DNA of 64,000 bases, taken from the NCBI GenBank assembly GCA_001936135.1, contig CP012819.1, positions 1,087,501 to 1,151,500 of the forward strand, given 5' to 3'. The translations under genes were made by a program, and so were the position numbers. Each line of letters starts with the position of its first letter. The stretch's first letter is position 1. The DNA comes from Saccharomycopsis fibuligera x Saccharomycopsis cf. fibuligera (lineage: Eukaryota > Ascomycota > Saccharomycetes > Ascoideales > Saccharomycopsidaceae). This document shows positions 1 to 11,167 of this stretch, in pieces. The notes below the pieces were generated by a model that was not told the DNA's origin, ran no database searches, and was given only the letters and a program-made list of their open reading frames with translations.

Positions 1-115
1 TGAACCATATTTGTGCACACACGTCTTTTACTTTGCGTGGTTTGGAACTGTATCTGGTAGGGTACTTCTTATAGAATGGAAATATGTGAAATAAACACCG
101 CAGAGATGTTCGTGT

Positions 116-201
116 TTTTATTTTATTTTATTTTATTTTATTTTATTTTATTTTATTTTATTTTATTTTATTTTATTTTATTTTTTTTTTTTTTTTTTTT
201 T
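116..201. repeat. TTTTA pentanucleotide array followed by T run
   Basis: Thirteen consecutive TTTTA units occupy about 116-180 and pass directly into a run of 21 T. It is a simple microsatellite outside any gene. Confidence 0.95.
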
Positions 202-1480
202 ATTTCTCGCTAGCGCAGCTTTAAGAGATCTTTTAGCAAGTGCACAATCTACGAGAACTTGTAGAAGGTGACTCGCCTCCGAAGAGAACTATTGCAGGTC
301 TTGTGGCGACAGTAATCGACAGTGCATTGTCTGACAGTTCTATATTTATCCAGTTCTCTAGTTGGGCTATTATTCATCTTTAGTAATCTCTCTCTGACGC
401 GCATCTGCACGCTAATTTCTTACGATTTATTTTTTTTGTTCACTACCGCTGTTGGAAAAAACTTCCAAGACATTATCCATTAGGCAACATCGTAAACGCG
501 AAACCGAAGGATCTCAGTAGTTGCAAGGAAAAAAAAGACAAAACGGTTTTACACAACTTTTGGCAAATAAATTGGCGTTTATGGAGAGGAGAGCCCTTGT
601 GTTCTTCTTTGTGCTGGGTTTTATTTGGCTACAGTCTGCATTAAAATTTATTAGTGTATAGATATCAGCTTTCAAAACTCTGTACAGCGGGCTAAAAAGT
701 ATGTTTGAAGGGGAATTTGCCATTTGTTTTAATGCCAATCCTTATTTCTACCACATGTGTGCCAGAATATGGTTCTCTAGTTTTGCTTTCAAAGAGCAAG
801 AAAAACAGCGTAAAAACCATTCGGTTGCATGTGTGCCAAATGCTACCATTTAAAATACTTCAAGTTTGAGCCTGCCTTCCATCTGTGCGTCCAGCTATTT
901 TGGTTTTTGTTCTGAAGATAGACCATTGCAGTAATTTTGTGACTAAGGATCCTAACATCAGCCAGGTTTCAGACCAAACCGAATAGGAACATGGCCTGTC
1001 GTTTCTCTCTTCTTTTATTCTTTTTATTGTATTGTATTTTGTTTTGTTTTGCTTCGTTTGGTTTTCTATGTTGTTTTTTTTTGACGGTCGTTTGCAGCAT
1101 GGTCAAATGTGCCCAAACCAGTTAAAGTTTTTCTCGGTTGGATGATGTTTCTCTTTGAGAGCGGTGGTTGCACCTGCTGCAGCAATATTGCAGAAGGTGC
1201 GTCTCTTGTAGTACAGCACACAGCCAAGAACATACGCACAAAATAGGCAGGCGGCGGCCCTATACAGCCTGATTACTAGCGAGACTAGGCGCAGAAAATT
1301 GTGCTGCCTCGTTTCGCGAGTCGTGTTGTCGCATTGCAGTTACAGCTTCATCTTGTCCTGACCCGTCTGCGGTTGCAACCGACCAACTTTCTTTGCCAGA
1401 TATGCGAAACCAGATACTCAAAGACTCTGTTTTTCTACACGCCGAAGGTTTTACTCAGATTTGCTTCTCTCTTTTTTTTT

Positions 1481-1482
<2 letters not shown>

Positions 1483-1518
<36 letters not shown>
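1483..1518. repeat. T36 homopolymer
   Basis: Thirty-six uninterrupted T follow a T10 run and a single C. All open frames across 1301-1753 depend on this tract and give poly-Phe or poly-Lys, so they are not accepted as genes. Confidence 0.95.
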
Positions 1519-2507
1519 CAACTTCTTTCGTTTCGTTTTGCTGCCGCGTTGGAAGTTCCCTGCGCACTTTTGTGCACTGTGTTTGGCACCACTGGGCGCA
1601 CCTGACAGCAGCAGCAGCAGCAGTGGCAACAGTGGCAATATCAACCGGCCGATCAACGAGCCGTCCTCGGGTTTCCCTCCGACGTATACTGCAGGAAACT
1701 GGCATGTGAGCATACCACATATATAGATATAAAACTATGGAGGCGAGGAGCACAGCACAGAGTATACCATCGACGTTACTTACGAATATTCCAAAATACT
1801 GCCGGACATAAAGCTACTGCTGGGAATCATCAAATGAAGTAAGCAAGTGCGCTCACTATTCACTTTTGGGGTGCATGCAATTGTCCTCATCCATCCGTCT
1901 GCCTGGACAACCATATAGTCTATGCCGTACCACTCGGTTGCGTACCACTTCAAATGTATAGCATACATAATAAGTGAGCCACTTGATGTGTCTAGCTGTC
2001 AGGTTCTGCAGCATTAATGCTTCTGTGCTTCTTATGTTATGCAAAGGGTCAATCTGCCTGACTTAAAGACCTGCCCGGGCTGTACCGCGGCAAGACAATA
2101 AAGTTTCCTTAATCGATGCAGCCATCTGTGTTCCATATACGATGCTGCTGCTGCTGCTGCTGCTGCTGCTCGACAAGTATTATCAAGATCCATGACTGCC
2201 AATGTAGGGTTTTTTCTTTACAGAAACAAGAAGGAAAATCTAGACAGCTAAAATTCCAAGAAAAAAAGAAAAAGAAATAAAAAGAATTGGAAAGAAAGTA
2301 TATCCATGCCGCTTTTTGTTTTCTTTCCCACCTTTCGCGGCCGCTCTATTTTCGCCTTGCAATATTGCCTTTCAATACATTTCAAATTCTCAATACTGTC
2401 TCAGAAAACATTATTTTGGGACATACCAGAAAAGGCACAAAGACCTGGAAAAACCCTTACGGGGAAAAAAAATTCTTTCTTACCTTCACGTAGCGTCAGA
2501 CCTCGAT

Positions 2508-2544
<37 letters not shown>

Positions 2545-2994
2545 AGAAGCGATTCAACCTCCGAAGTTCAAACCACATATCCTTTTATGAAATATACGCA
2601 TATACAGATTCAAACAATATAGCAGAAGCAGCCTCGAAGATAAAGCGAACCGCACACATCCACAAAACAGTCTGTCACCTTACACTTTTTGGGCAACCAA
2701 TCAATTGCAAAAGAGAAACGGGGGACAGAAACTACGCACACTCGGGAAAGACAAGCGGCCTATCAAATTTTGAGTGCATCCACATACTTATTTTTGTCTT
2801 GCGTTACGGTGCCATCTTTCCACCATTCCAGAGATTCCACAGGTTCCAAGACTTAAAACTTGGTTCAAAGGCCAAATACGAAGCCCGCAGTTTGCAACTT
2901 CCTCGAGCCGGCTGCAGTAGTGTCATCAACTTTAGCATCAGCAGCTTCAGTAGCAACATCATTACGAGTGTGCCTGTTGACATTAGTGATCACT

Positions 2995-3020
2995 AAAAAA
3001 AAAAAAAAAAAAAAAAAAAA
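2995..3020. repeat. A26 run directly upstream of the zinc-finger ATG
   Basis: Twenty-six A end two bases before the ATG at 3023. If transcription starts upstream, this becomes an oligo(A) 5' leader touching the start codon. Such leaders can bind poly(A)-binding protein in yeast; whether this one is transcribed is unknown. Confidence 0.9.
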
Positions 3021-3022
3021 CT

Positions 3023-4243
3023 ATGACGCTATTGTCCTATAGTTTAGATGAATATCAGAACACTCACTATCTACCACTACAACCCTCAAGCATGGATTGG
3101 AAGAAACAGCCCCATTCTAGAAGCGGCAGCGACAACGGCAGCCAAAAATTTGGAGGAAACCAGTATTCCTCGCTACTACCTGATAGTAATTCTAACCTGC
3201 TTAGCCAGAGTATCAGCAAGAGCGGCTCTCACCGAAAAATTAAAGAGCTTCCACCAATTACTAATCTTCCCAAACCCACAAGTGCAAACTCTTCTCTTTC
3301 CTCAATAATGCCTTATGGTCAAGACTCCTCGGCACCATCTGCAATGTATTCGAATGCCTACTCAGACTCTTCAGATAGTTACCAAGGCACATCTGGGCAG
3401 CAATACAGAAGGTGCAAAATCTCGTCATTATTGAACCCAGTGAGTGCGCCGGACTGTATTGGCAGTGATGCCGGAAGATCCAGAAACAACAGCCACCATA
3501 GCAACAAAAGTTATAGTAGCCAATATTTTGGCAGTAGCACATCATTACCACAGAGCATGCAGTCAGATCACAGTTTTACAAATCAAGAGCAAAGGCATAA
3601 TACAGGCGGCAGCTCCGTAGGAAGTACGAATCTACAGTATGAATATGGAATGTCCAACTCAAACAACAAAGACAAGTACTATTCGGGCACTAACTCGCCA
3701 ATAGCCTCTGTTTCCCCAACATCGCCATTTGCACTAGCCCCTATCAAACCTAACAGGATTTTGCATGGTAGAAGGCCTTCAGACTCATCAGAGGCTTTAG
3801 CAAGCTCCCCTGAAACGCTATACGATAGTCTCAACCAGTCGTCCAGTGCACATGCTGAAGCATTTATGAGAAAACACCCTTACATTGATAAGCGTAGATA
3901 CCCATTGACCTATGCCCTACTCCATGACAGCAAAATAAACAAAGCAAAGAAAAAGAAAGGAGGATATCGCTGCAGTGGACCGAGCTGCAAGAAAAACTGT
4001 ACATTTACAAATATCATGGAGTTGACAAAGCATCTCGACGAGCTTAACACCAAAAACGAGTTCAAATGCTGGGTTGAAGATTGTGCTTACAAGTATATAG
4101 GCTTCAACACTTCAGGGTCGTTGAAGAGGCATGGGCGGATTCACGAAGGCAACTCCAATCAGTACAGATGCTCCTACTGTGACAAAGGGTTTGGGAATGT
4201 GTTCAATAAACAGAGGCACGAGAAGCAGATACACCATGTGTGA
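3023..4243 (+). CDS. C2H2 zinc-finger transcription factor
   Basis: A 406-residue protein with a long Ser/Asn-rich, probably disordered N-terminal region (about 1-300) and a C-terminal zinc-finger block. Finger 1 is atypical (Cys317, Cys322, His337, with a poor second half). Finger 2 is C-x4-C-x15-H-x3-H (Cys349, Cys354, His370, His374). Finger 3 is C-x2-C-x12-H-x4-H (Cys383, Cys386, His399, His404). A basic Lys run precedes the fingers and may aid nuclear import. This layout fits a DNA-binding regulator, but I cannot assign the ortholog; an RME1-like factor is only a guess. An in-frame ATG at 3092 (residue 24) is an alternative start, and both ATGs have A at -3. It stands alone between 3 kb and almost 6 kb of spacer, as developmental regulators often do in yeasts. 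Confidence 0.85.
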   Translation: MTLLSYSLDEYQNTHYLPLQPSSMDWKKQPHSRSGSDNGSQKFGGNQYSSLLPDSNSNLLSQSISKSGSHRKIKELPPITNLPKPTSANSSLSSIMPYGQDSSAPSAMYSNAYSDSSDSYQGTSGQQYRRCKISSLLNPVSAPDCIGSDAGRSRNNSHHSNKSYSSQYFGSSTSLPQSMQSDHSFTNQEQRHNTGGSSVGSTNLQYEYGMSNSNNKDKYYSGTNSPIASVSPTSPFALAPIKPNRILHGRRPSDSSEALASSPETLYDSLNQSSSAHAEAFMRKHPYIDKRRYPLTYALLHDSKINKAKKKKGGYRCSGPSCKKNCTFTNIMELTKHLDELNTKNEFKCWVEDCAYKYIGFNTSGSLKRHGRIHEGNSNQYRCSYCDKGFGNVFNKQRHEKQIHHV

Positions 4244-5551
4244 CAGCCGTCTAAATACCAGACATATATTGTGCTTCAAAAGCACCTTCTCGAAGGGAAA
4301 GCTAAATGCTTAAAAGTCTTCATCCAAAAGCTTTTTTGACAAGTTGCTCCTCTAAAACTTGGTCTGCCTTTTGCAGAAAGTGTGCTGTTTAGTACTTCTC
4401 CTATCAACCGCAATTCTACCACAGAGGTTTTCTACACATTCGCTATTCGATCGATACTGTACTTTACCCAACTCCTGACAACTACTACAATCAGGTAAAG
4501 CACTTGCTTTTGTTGGTTGCCTTTCGGCCTCTAAGAAGGCTATAGGCAGATGGACAGTTGGCACTGTACAAGGATTTTCTAGCCCAACGCGTCATAATAT
4601 TAGATAAAATTTTTCGCGCATTTGTTTGATTTGGCATTTTTTGTTTTTTTTATCATTATTATTTGGTTGTTGAATAGAAATCAACTGGCTTATATCTTTA
4701 CTTCTTTCTTTTCATTTGTTCGCCTTTTTAAGTCTTTGCATATGCTTTTTTACGTTTGTTTTGTATTGCTTTTGTTTTTGTTTTTAGTTTTCGGCTTTCT
4801 ATAGAGCTACTATGGGGCCCTGATGACTCTTTAGATTTGGTGGGGCATTAGACCTGTTGCTTAATATAAAGCGACTCAATATTTATCTAGCAGAATGATT
4901 GAGGATCTATCTCAATGTACTGTATTGCAACATGTAAGCTGTTTTCTTTTCAGGACAAACCTGGGTGGCAATAGCCTTTGACAAGGGGTAAAACACTTTT
5001 GTGACTGAAGAACTAAAAAAAAATTAAAAAGCTGTAAAAAAGTGGCTAGACCAGTTAATTTCGTAAACTTTTTACAGAAAATTTTTAACTCCTCAGCATT
5101 TAATTACTTACTAGCACACAATCAGATTATGAAAGAATATCATCTTACATCTGTACCAGATCGTTCTTAAAAAGGGGGGATACGGCAACAATCCACCACC
5201 CAATATGCCGACGTCATGGAATAAGTGCAACCGTGCACCACAACGAGCCCCATCTGACGCAGCGAAAGCAAACAAAACAGCAAATTATAATAAATTTAAC
5301 TTGGATTTATATTGGTTTTATTCACAGAGCTTCTGCCCGGGCCGAGAAAATTCCTTTTTTGAAATATATCGCTATTCAGTGGCTTCTAGTATTGCTTTTT
5401 ATGTTTTATTTTTATTTTTTATTTTTTATTTTTATTTTTATTTTTTTATTTTTTTTTTTTTATTTTTTTATTTTTTATTTTTTTTTTTTTGGGTTTGTTT
5501 TATCAAACAAAATTTACCAACTAAACACAAGCATCTTTCTTGGGTATGAAT

Positions 5552-5592
5552 TTCTTCAATTGGCTCTTCTTCAATTGGCTCTTCTTCAATTT
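5552..5592. repeat. Short tandem repeat, 15-bp unit
   Basis: Two perfect copies of TTCTTCAATTGGCTC (5552-5566 and 5567-5581) and a partial third copy. No coding context is apparent. Confidence 0.85.
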
Positions 5593-6204
5593 ATTCTTTG
5601 ACCGGAAATTGAAACCAAAAAAAACATTTTACAAAAAAATGTTTTCCTCGCAAGCTACACAGGTTTTGTACATCTGAGGACACTTTCATCAAAGAAACGA
5701 AGTGACACTAGTAAAAACAGCGATACGTACATGAAGAGATGTGAAGCCGAAACAATATCGGCGGCACCAGCCGGTTACTGAGCTGGTATGCCCCTCCGGG
5801 GCAAAAACAAAAGGCTGCAATTTTACAAATCTGCAGTTATTTATTATCTAGTGTAATCATTCTCAGTAGTCAGAAAGGCTTTTCCAGAGTTTAGCGATAC
5901 TCAAAAGTGCACCGTCATAGTCTGGACACGGCAGGGCCAGGCTCTGAGCAGAGCAGCGAAAAGCGACCCAATAGACTTCCATTTTCTACTTGCAGTTACA
6001 GATATTCCTGTTCACAAAGCGCAGCAAAGACACTACACATTATAAAACAATTACAACTCAGAAAATGCGAATGTGATGGCAACAGGGCAGTCTTAAAAAA
6101 CTAGAGCGCAAAATGAACGTCATTCGAAATAGAAAACAAAAGCTTCTGCCATGAACATGCCCGCGAGTAAGTATGCTTTGTGATTTCTGTTTTAAAGGCT
6201 GCTT

Positions 6205-6205
<1 letters not shown>

Positions 6206-6260
<55 letters not shown>

Positions 6261-6263
6261 GCT

Positions 6264-6296
<33 letters not shown>
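6206..6296. repeat. TTG trinucleotide array followed by T32
   Basis: About eighteen TTG units (6206-6260) are followed, after GCTG, by 32 T. Frames through it give poly-Leu or poly-Gln/Asn shadows without flanking coding sequence, so it is treated as an intergenic microsatellite. Confidence 0.9.
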
Positions 6297-6298
<2 letters not shown>

Positions 6299-7140
6299 CT
6301 TTCCATTTGATGGTATGTCTGCTACCGACTAAAACCTCTATACCAAAGACACGTCGCAGCGCACTGTACAAATGTTGCAGCTTGCGGCAGCGATAAAAAA
6401 AAAAAATCATGCGCATGAAAAACAAAAGGAACAAAAGTAAACAAAAACGATTATCCTTTTTTTAGTTCTCGCCAAAGAAAGGCAGCGGCTTGCAAGCTGC
6501 TGTCATACCAAGCGGGTTTCTCTATTCACTATGATCAGCGTGTCCAAAGCGAAAGTTGTGCGGGAAACATACGGGAAACATGCGGAAAACATGCGTTCTG
6601 TTTTGGAAATGAATTACGCAATGTATATACACTTGATGAACTTGTCCATCGAATGTTAAACGTGCAATATAGCACCACAATTGAGCATATCTTGAAGTTC
6701 AAGCCTACTGTGCCAGCCAAGTTGGCAATTGCCAATTAAATGTAAGTCGCAAATTAGTTTTGCATTTATCTACTGCATACAGACCGCAGTAGTACATACC
6801 TTTGTATGCATATTTATCGCGCACATACACACTGCAGATTGCGTACTTGTTTCTTCGCCAATCGGTGTTTTGACCTGCGCAGGCTGCATTGGTATACATC
6901 AAGAGACATGGCGGGCAAAATTTCTGCTCTGCGCACCGTGCTGCGTGCAACAAACCTTTGGCCTGCTGACCACAAAATTCTGTTAGCTTTCTTTAGCAGG
7001 ATAGATCGGCTAGTGATAAGAGTGTTCTGGATTTTACAATGTCATGTCACTCTGGCTGTCGCCATTCTACTTTTGCCATGCTATCCTTCTCGGCTCGGCT
7101 CATGAACGGATTGGCGAACAGGCGCGATGCAAAGACTGAG

Positions 7141-7180
7141 AGAAAAAAAAAAGAAAAAAAAAGAAAAAAAAGAAAAAAAG

Positions 7181-7227
<47 letters not shown>
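7141..7227. repeat. Purine tract ending in an A47 homopolymer
   Basis: Interrupted GAAAA blocks lead into 47 consecutive A (7181-7227), the longest homopolymer in the window. Confidence 0.95.
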
Positions 7228-7230
<3 letters not shown>

Positions 7231-10083
7231 GACAATTACGCTGTTGCAGTTTAGGCAAAGAGACGTTTTTCATTCTTGGGTGATACTAGCGAGCATTCCA
7301 TAGCCAGTTGAGGGCTTGGGTCGGTAACTGATGTTATATGGATGCCCCGCCCCTATAACCACCGGAAATGTTGGTTGGGAAAAAAAGAAAAAAAAAAAAA
7401 AAAAAAAGACAGGCCATTGTAACGAGGCCGAAAAAGTATGATGGTTAATTTTTCATTTGGCGTGTAAACAGCAGTGACAGCTGCTTATTCGCTTAAAAAA
7501 AAATAAAATAAAATTAAAAAAACAAACAAGCAGAAAAACTTTAAAATTTCTAAAGTGACAATCACCAAGGCCTTGCGTTTCCAAAAAAAACCTTTTATAA
7601 ACATACCAGTGGCTTGCATGCTTTCATTATCCTTCTCTGCGTAAGTACTCGTATCTGAAATACCCTGGCACACTGGCTACCAGCAATTGGTCTGGAAAAT
7701 TCTCTCACCTAAACCAAAAGCTTGGAGCCTTTTGTTCTAAAATATTGGGTCTGGGGTTATTTGCTTGCCAGGGCTTTGCCAAATGTTACCACTTGCGGGC
7801 CATACCGAAACCCAGACGTCCAACGCAGTATCCGGTGTTTTGGTGCAGCTTATGATTTTGGAGGTTATGCAATCTTTCCTGCCATTTCCTTTTCTAAAAA
7901 CATACGAAACTGGCCTGTTGTGCTCTAGCTCAATTACAAAATAATTAGTGAAATCCTCGTAATGGCCACTGGTGTCGTTGGAAGACAATTCATTATACTT
8001 GAAATGCAAACAAGATTTCAACTGCAGACACGGATTAAAAAAAAAAAAAGAAAAAACGAAAAAAAAAAAAAAAAAAAAAAAAAGAGAGAGAACATAGAAT
8101 CCTAGTTTATCAGCAACTTGGCTAAATGATAATAGAGAAAACCTTATCGGTGTATTGATACCAGGGGACAATGTCGTTTGATACTCTATGAATTTTGGAA
8201 AGGACACACAAGTGTGAAGTTAGATAACGTAGCATTCCCTCAAAGCCCGAAGGTAAGTTGGCCGCAAGCAAGACAGAAGATTGTTGCCAGGATCTTATGG
8301 CATGGAAGAAGCTTCGGTGCTAAGCAGACATGAAACGCTGGCTTATACTTTGTAATTTTAAAAGTTGTTGTTACCAAATGCAGCTACACCAATCCCTGGA
8401 TTGTATCATTCGGGCACGTGAACGTGAACATGAACGAGAACGGGTTTAAGTTCAAAGTGGGTATCCTCACATACGAGTCATACTGGAAGAATATTTCTTT
8501 GCTGCGAAGCTGAATGGAAGTTTTCACACTCTAGCCAACCTCACATCTACAAACATCCCCCAATGGGTTGCACTAAGGTATAGCTGGTCAGCCGGGGTTA
8601 ATTAAGAAATTTCTCTGGCTGCTTTTATTCCTCAATTAGTTGAGGTGTAAGTTGAAAAGCTCCAAAAGCAATATATACAGCATAGTTTCATTTGGATTTG
8701 TGGTCACCTATTGTGGTTCAGCGTGATCTTCATCCTTTAGTTTTATCTTGCTTTTCATCTCCTCAGCGTATAGAGCCTTTCCCTTTCATCTTGTTTTTGC
8801 AGCTAATGCGCGTTTATAACAGTGACGAGGACTTGAAACTAAAATATATTGGTAGTTTCCACGAAAGTTTCAACCCCAAAATGACTTGTGTGTTTTGAAT
8901 GCATATCGCACTTTAATTAAATAACTGTCAATGTGAAGTAAGATTTGGCGACACCTTTCATTTTCTGTCCTATATGCAATAATATGTGGGACGCTTGTAC
9001 TACACCTAAAAGCGAAATAGATGCAAAAACAATGAAAATAATTTTTTCCTTTTTGTTTTTTGAGACGAATTTGCTTTGTTGAATAAACAATCCTAGGCAA
9101 GCTTAAGTTACGATAGCATCTCATAAGTGAGAATTGTCTTGTTAGACTTGCTCTGTTTGCACTGTCTGGTTAGATATGTGCTTTTGGAAAGAACAAACCA
9201 CGTTGATGAACGAGCGGAACCTGCAAGATCATGCTTTCTCTTGTAACTACAAAATAAATATGTAAATTCCAACATACATTTTGTTTTGACAATAAAATAG
9301 ACACAGTTTTCACTGAAGAAGAAAAAATTAGAAATCAACTAGGTTGATATTCAGCAAAATCTAGAAAGAATGAGAGAAAAGTTTGGCAGTTCCGCGATTT
9401 GCAATGTATATGGATTGCATGGTTGTGACCAGGCGATTAACCACAAAATAGTGCTTGTTAGAATTTTGTCTTACATTCTCTATTCAAATCTTCCTTTTTC
9501 TTTATTTACTGTTTCCTTATTCATTCAAGATGAGAAAAAACGGTCAATTGAGCAACTAAAACCGTGATCTATATAGCGCAAAGCATTAAAAAGATAAAAA
9601 TGAAAGTCCAGCACGAAAGCATGGGGGAGTCAATGATATAGGTTGGTATAAATAAAGCGACTCTGGCAGTAGCCAGTAGTACCAGAGTTTTGAGGTTAGG
9701 TTTCGACCTTTCCAAAAAAAAAAAAAAAAAAAATAGAGCAGTAACAGAAGAACATTTGGCTATTGGCCTGTTGGGTTCAGTCGCTCTGGATCTTTCAGAT
9801 AAGCGAAAAAACGAAAGCACATCTAACCTTCTTGAAACGCCACTGTAAATTTTTCAAGTTAGTTTCAAACCAAGTTGTTACCAAAACCAGACAGCTGCAT
9901 GAAGACCACTTCCGTCTTCGCAGAAAACCAAAAAAAAAGAAAAAAAAATATATATATATGCATGAATAGTAATGAGGAAAGTGACGACAAACTTTAAATA
10001 GGACAAGGGAAATATATATGGATGAGAAAAAACAAAAAAACAAGACAAAGAATAGATGCGAAATGGGTCGAAACCCAAAATGG

Positions 10084-10698
10084 CTATTTCTCATCCGCAA
10101 ATGTCACTTTCTTTGATGGTGGAGGAATTCTGTGAAAATAAGCATACTCGTCTGGGTAATATGAAAGGCCTTTGTAGCCGTATCGAGGCATGTTAAAATA
10201 GTATTTGAGTCTGAATTGTGCATCTGCAACAACATGTTTTGGTTTGTTCTTTTTCTGTACTCTTTGAACCAAGGTGTAATAGCTTCTGGTGCCAATTCGA
10301 AACTCTATTGAAACTGATATACCATCCTGGACGTAGTATTGCCAATGATGGGCAAGCACTCTGCATTTTGTCCCCAGAGTGATCAGTAAAATGACATTTC
10401 TATCGGTGAATAGGTGGGACCATTTGGGGTATGCTTTCTGCAACTCGTCTCGAAGGTGATGCCAATTTTGAACATTTTCTAACGGCACTTTATAAGGTTC
10501 TGTAGGAAAGGACTCGTCGACAACATACACCCATATGGATCTGTATGATTTTCTTGCTGGTACAGAGATTACTTGTTTTGCTTCTTTTCTTCCTTCTTCT
10601 TTTCCTTCTCTATAGATCTTATCAAGGAGTGCCCTGGCACCGTAATAATTGAGTAAATTAGGCGGTATGTCACGGTAATCTGGGAAGTCTTGATTCAT
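10084..10698 (-). CDS. Uncharacterised 204-residue protein
   Basis: I do not recognise this protein. The open frame extends to 10710, but the outermost codon is TTG, so the start is taken at the ATG at 10698. The product is soluble, with no signal peptide or membrane segment. It begins with a Pro/Tyr-rich stretch, has a basic Lys/Glu/Arg segment near residues 30-45, then an alternating hydrophobic region rich in Trp and Tyr that looks folded. It ends in a short basic tail. Codon use looks like that of a real gene, and no low-complexity stretch carries the frame. It lies 470 bp downstream of nothing recognisable and beside the lipase pair; neighbours give no functional clue. Confidence 0.65.
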   Translation of the reverse strand: MNQDFPDYRDIPPNLLNYYGARALLDKIYREGKEEGRKEAKQVISVPARKSYRSIWVYVVDESFPTEPYKVPLENVQNWHHLRDELQKAYPKWSHLFTDRNVILLITLGTKCRVLAHHWQYYVQDGISVSIEFRIGTRSYYTLVQRVQKKNKPKHVVADAQFRLKYYFNMPRYGYKGLSYYPDEYAYFHRIPPPSKKVTFADEK

Positions 10699-11167
10699 TA
10701 TGAAAAGCAAAATTTTAGCTGTAGCGAATGGTGAAGAAGACGAGAATAGAAAGAATTCAAAATACTTATAATGAGGGGCGTAGCAGCGTTTATATACAGT
10801 TCTGGTTGAGACTGTAATACTATGGGAAACCTATTAATGCTTGTTTGTTCGCTTGCAAAGTTTGCACTACTAACGGTGGCCACTGGTTGCCCGATGCGCG
10901 CTGTTTAGTAATGCATGCTGACTGATGAGGCTATCTGTGCATTGTCCCTCGCGCTGGCCAGAATCGCTGACTCTGGAAGGGCTTTCACCAATCCCATTCA
11001 TTGCCTTCAAAGCTGAGATAGAGCCCCTAGTTAAGGGAATTTTATCTTACAAAAACCATTTTTAGCATATTACATATACTGTTTTTAAGGGATGTCGCAC
11101 ATTCTGTTGCTGCTGCTGCTTTTATTGTACTACATGATACATAATTTCCATCTATAGATGCCAAAAC

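Larger units (their letters stand above)
1..3022. other. Long non-coding upstream region of the zinc-finger gene
   Basis: No convincing gene is visible in these 3 kb; every open frame here is short, lacks a recognisable domain or runs through homopolymers. It contains a TTTTA pentamer array (about 116-180) running into a T run (181-201), a T36 run (1483-1518), six CAG units (1606-1623), about nine TGC units (2143-2170), an A30 run (2513-2542) and an A26 run (2995-3020). Long spacers of this kind often precede regulator genes in yeasts and may hold promoter elements or a long 5' leader; that role is inferred. Confidence 0.6.
4244..10083. other. Gene-free spacer of about 5.8 kb
   Basis: I find no credible gene on either strand. 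Open frames are short, lack domain signatures, or run through homopolymers (for example 7737-8207 on the minus strand). Contents include a T-rich TTTTTA tract (about 5400-5490), tandem 15-bp units (5552-5592), a TTG array followed by T32 (6206-6296), a purine tract ending in A47 (7141-7227), A20 (7388-7407), A25 (8059-8083) and A20 (9714-9733). Non-coding RNAs cannot be excluded by eye. Confidence 0.6.

Noticed and set aside
1301-1753. Several overlapping open frames on both strands around the T36 run
   Set aside because: They exist only because homopolymers lack stops; products are poly-Phe or poly-Lys with no flanking domain.
7737-8207. 156-codon minus-strand frame
   Set aside because: It passes through the A/T runs at 8040-8083 and shows no recognisable domain, signal or conserved motif.
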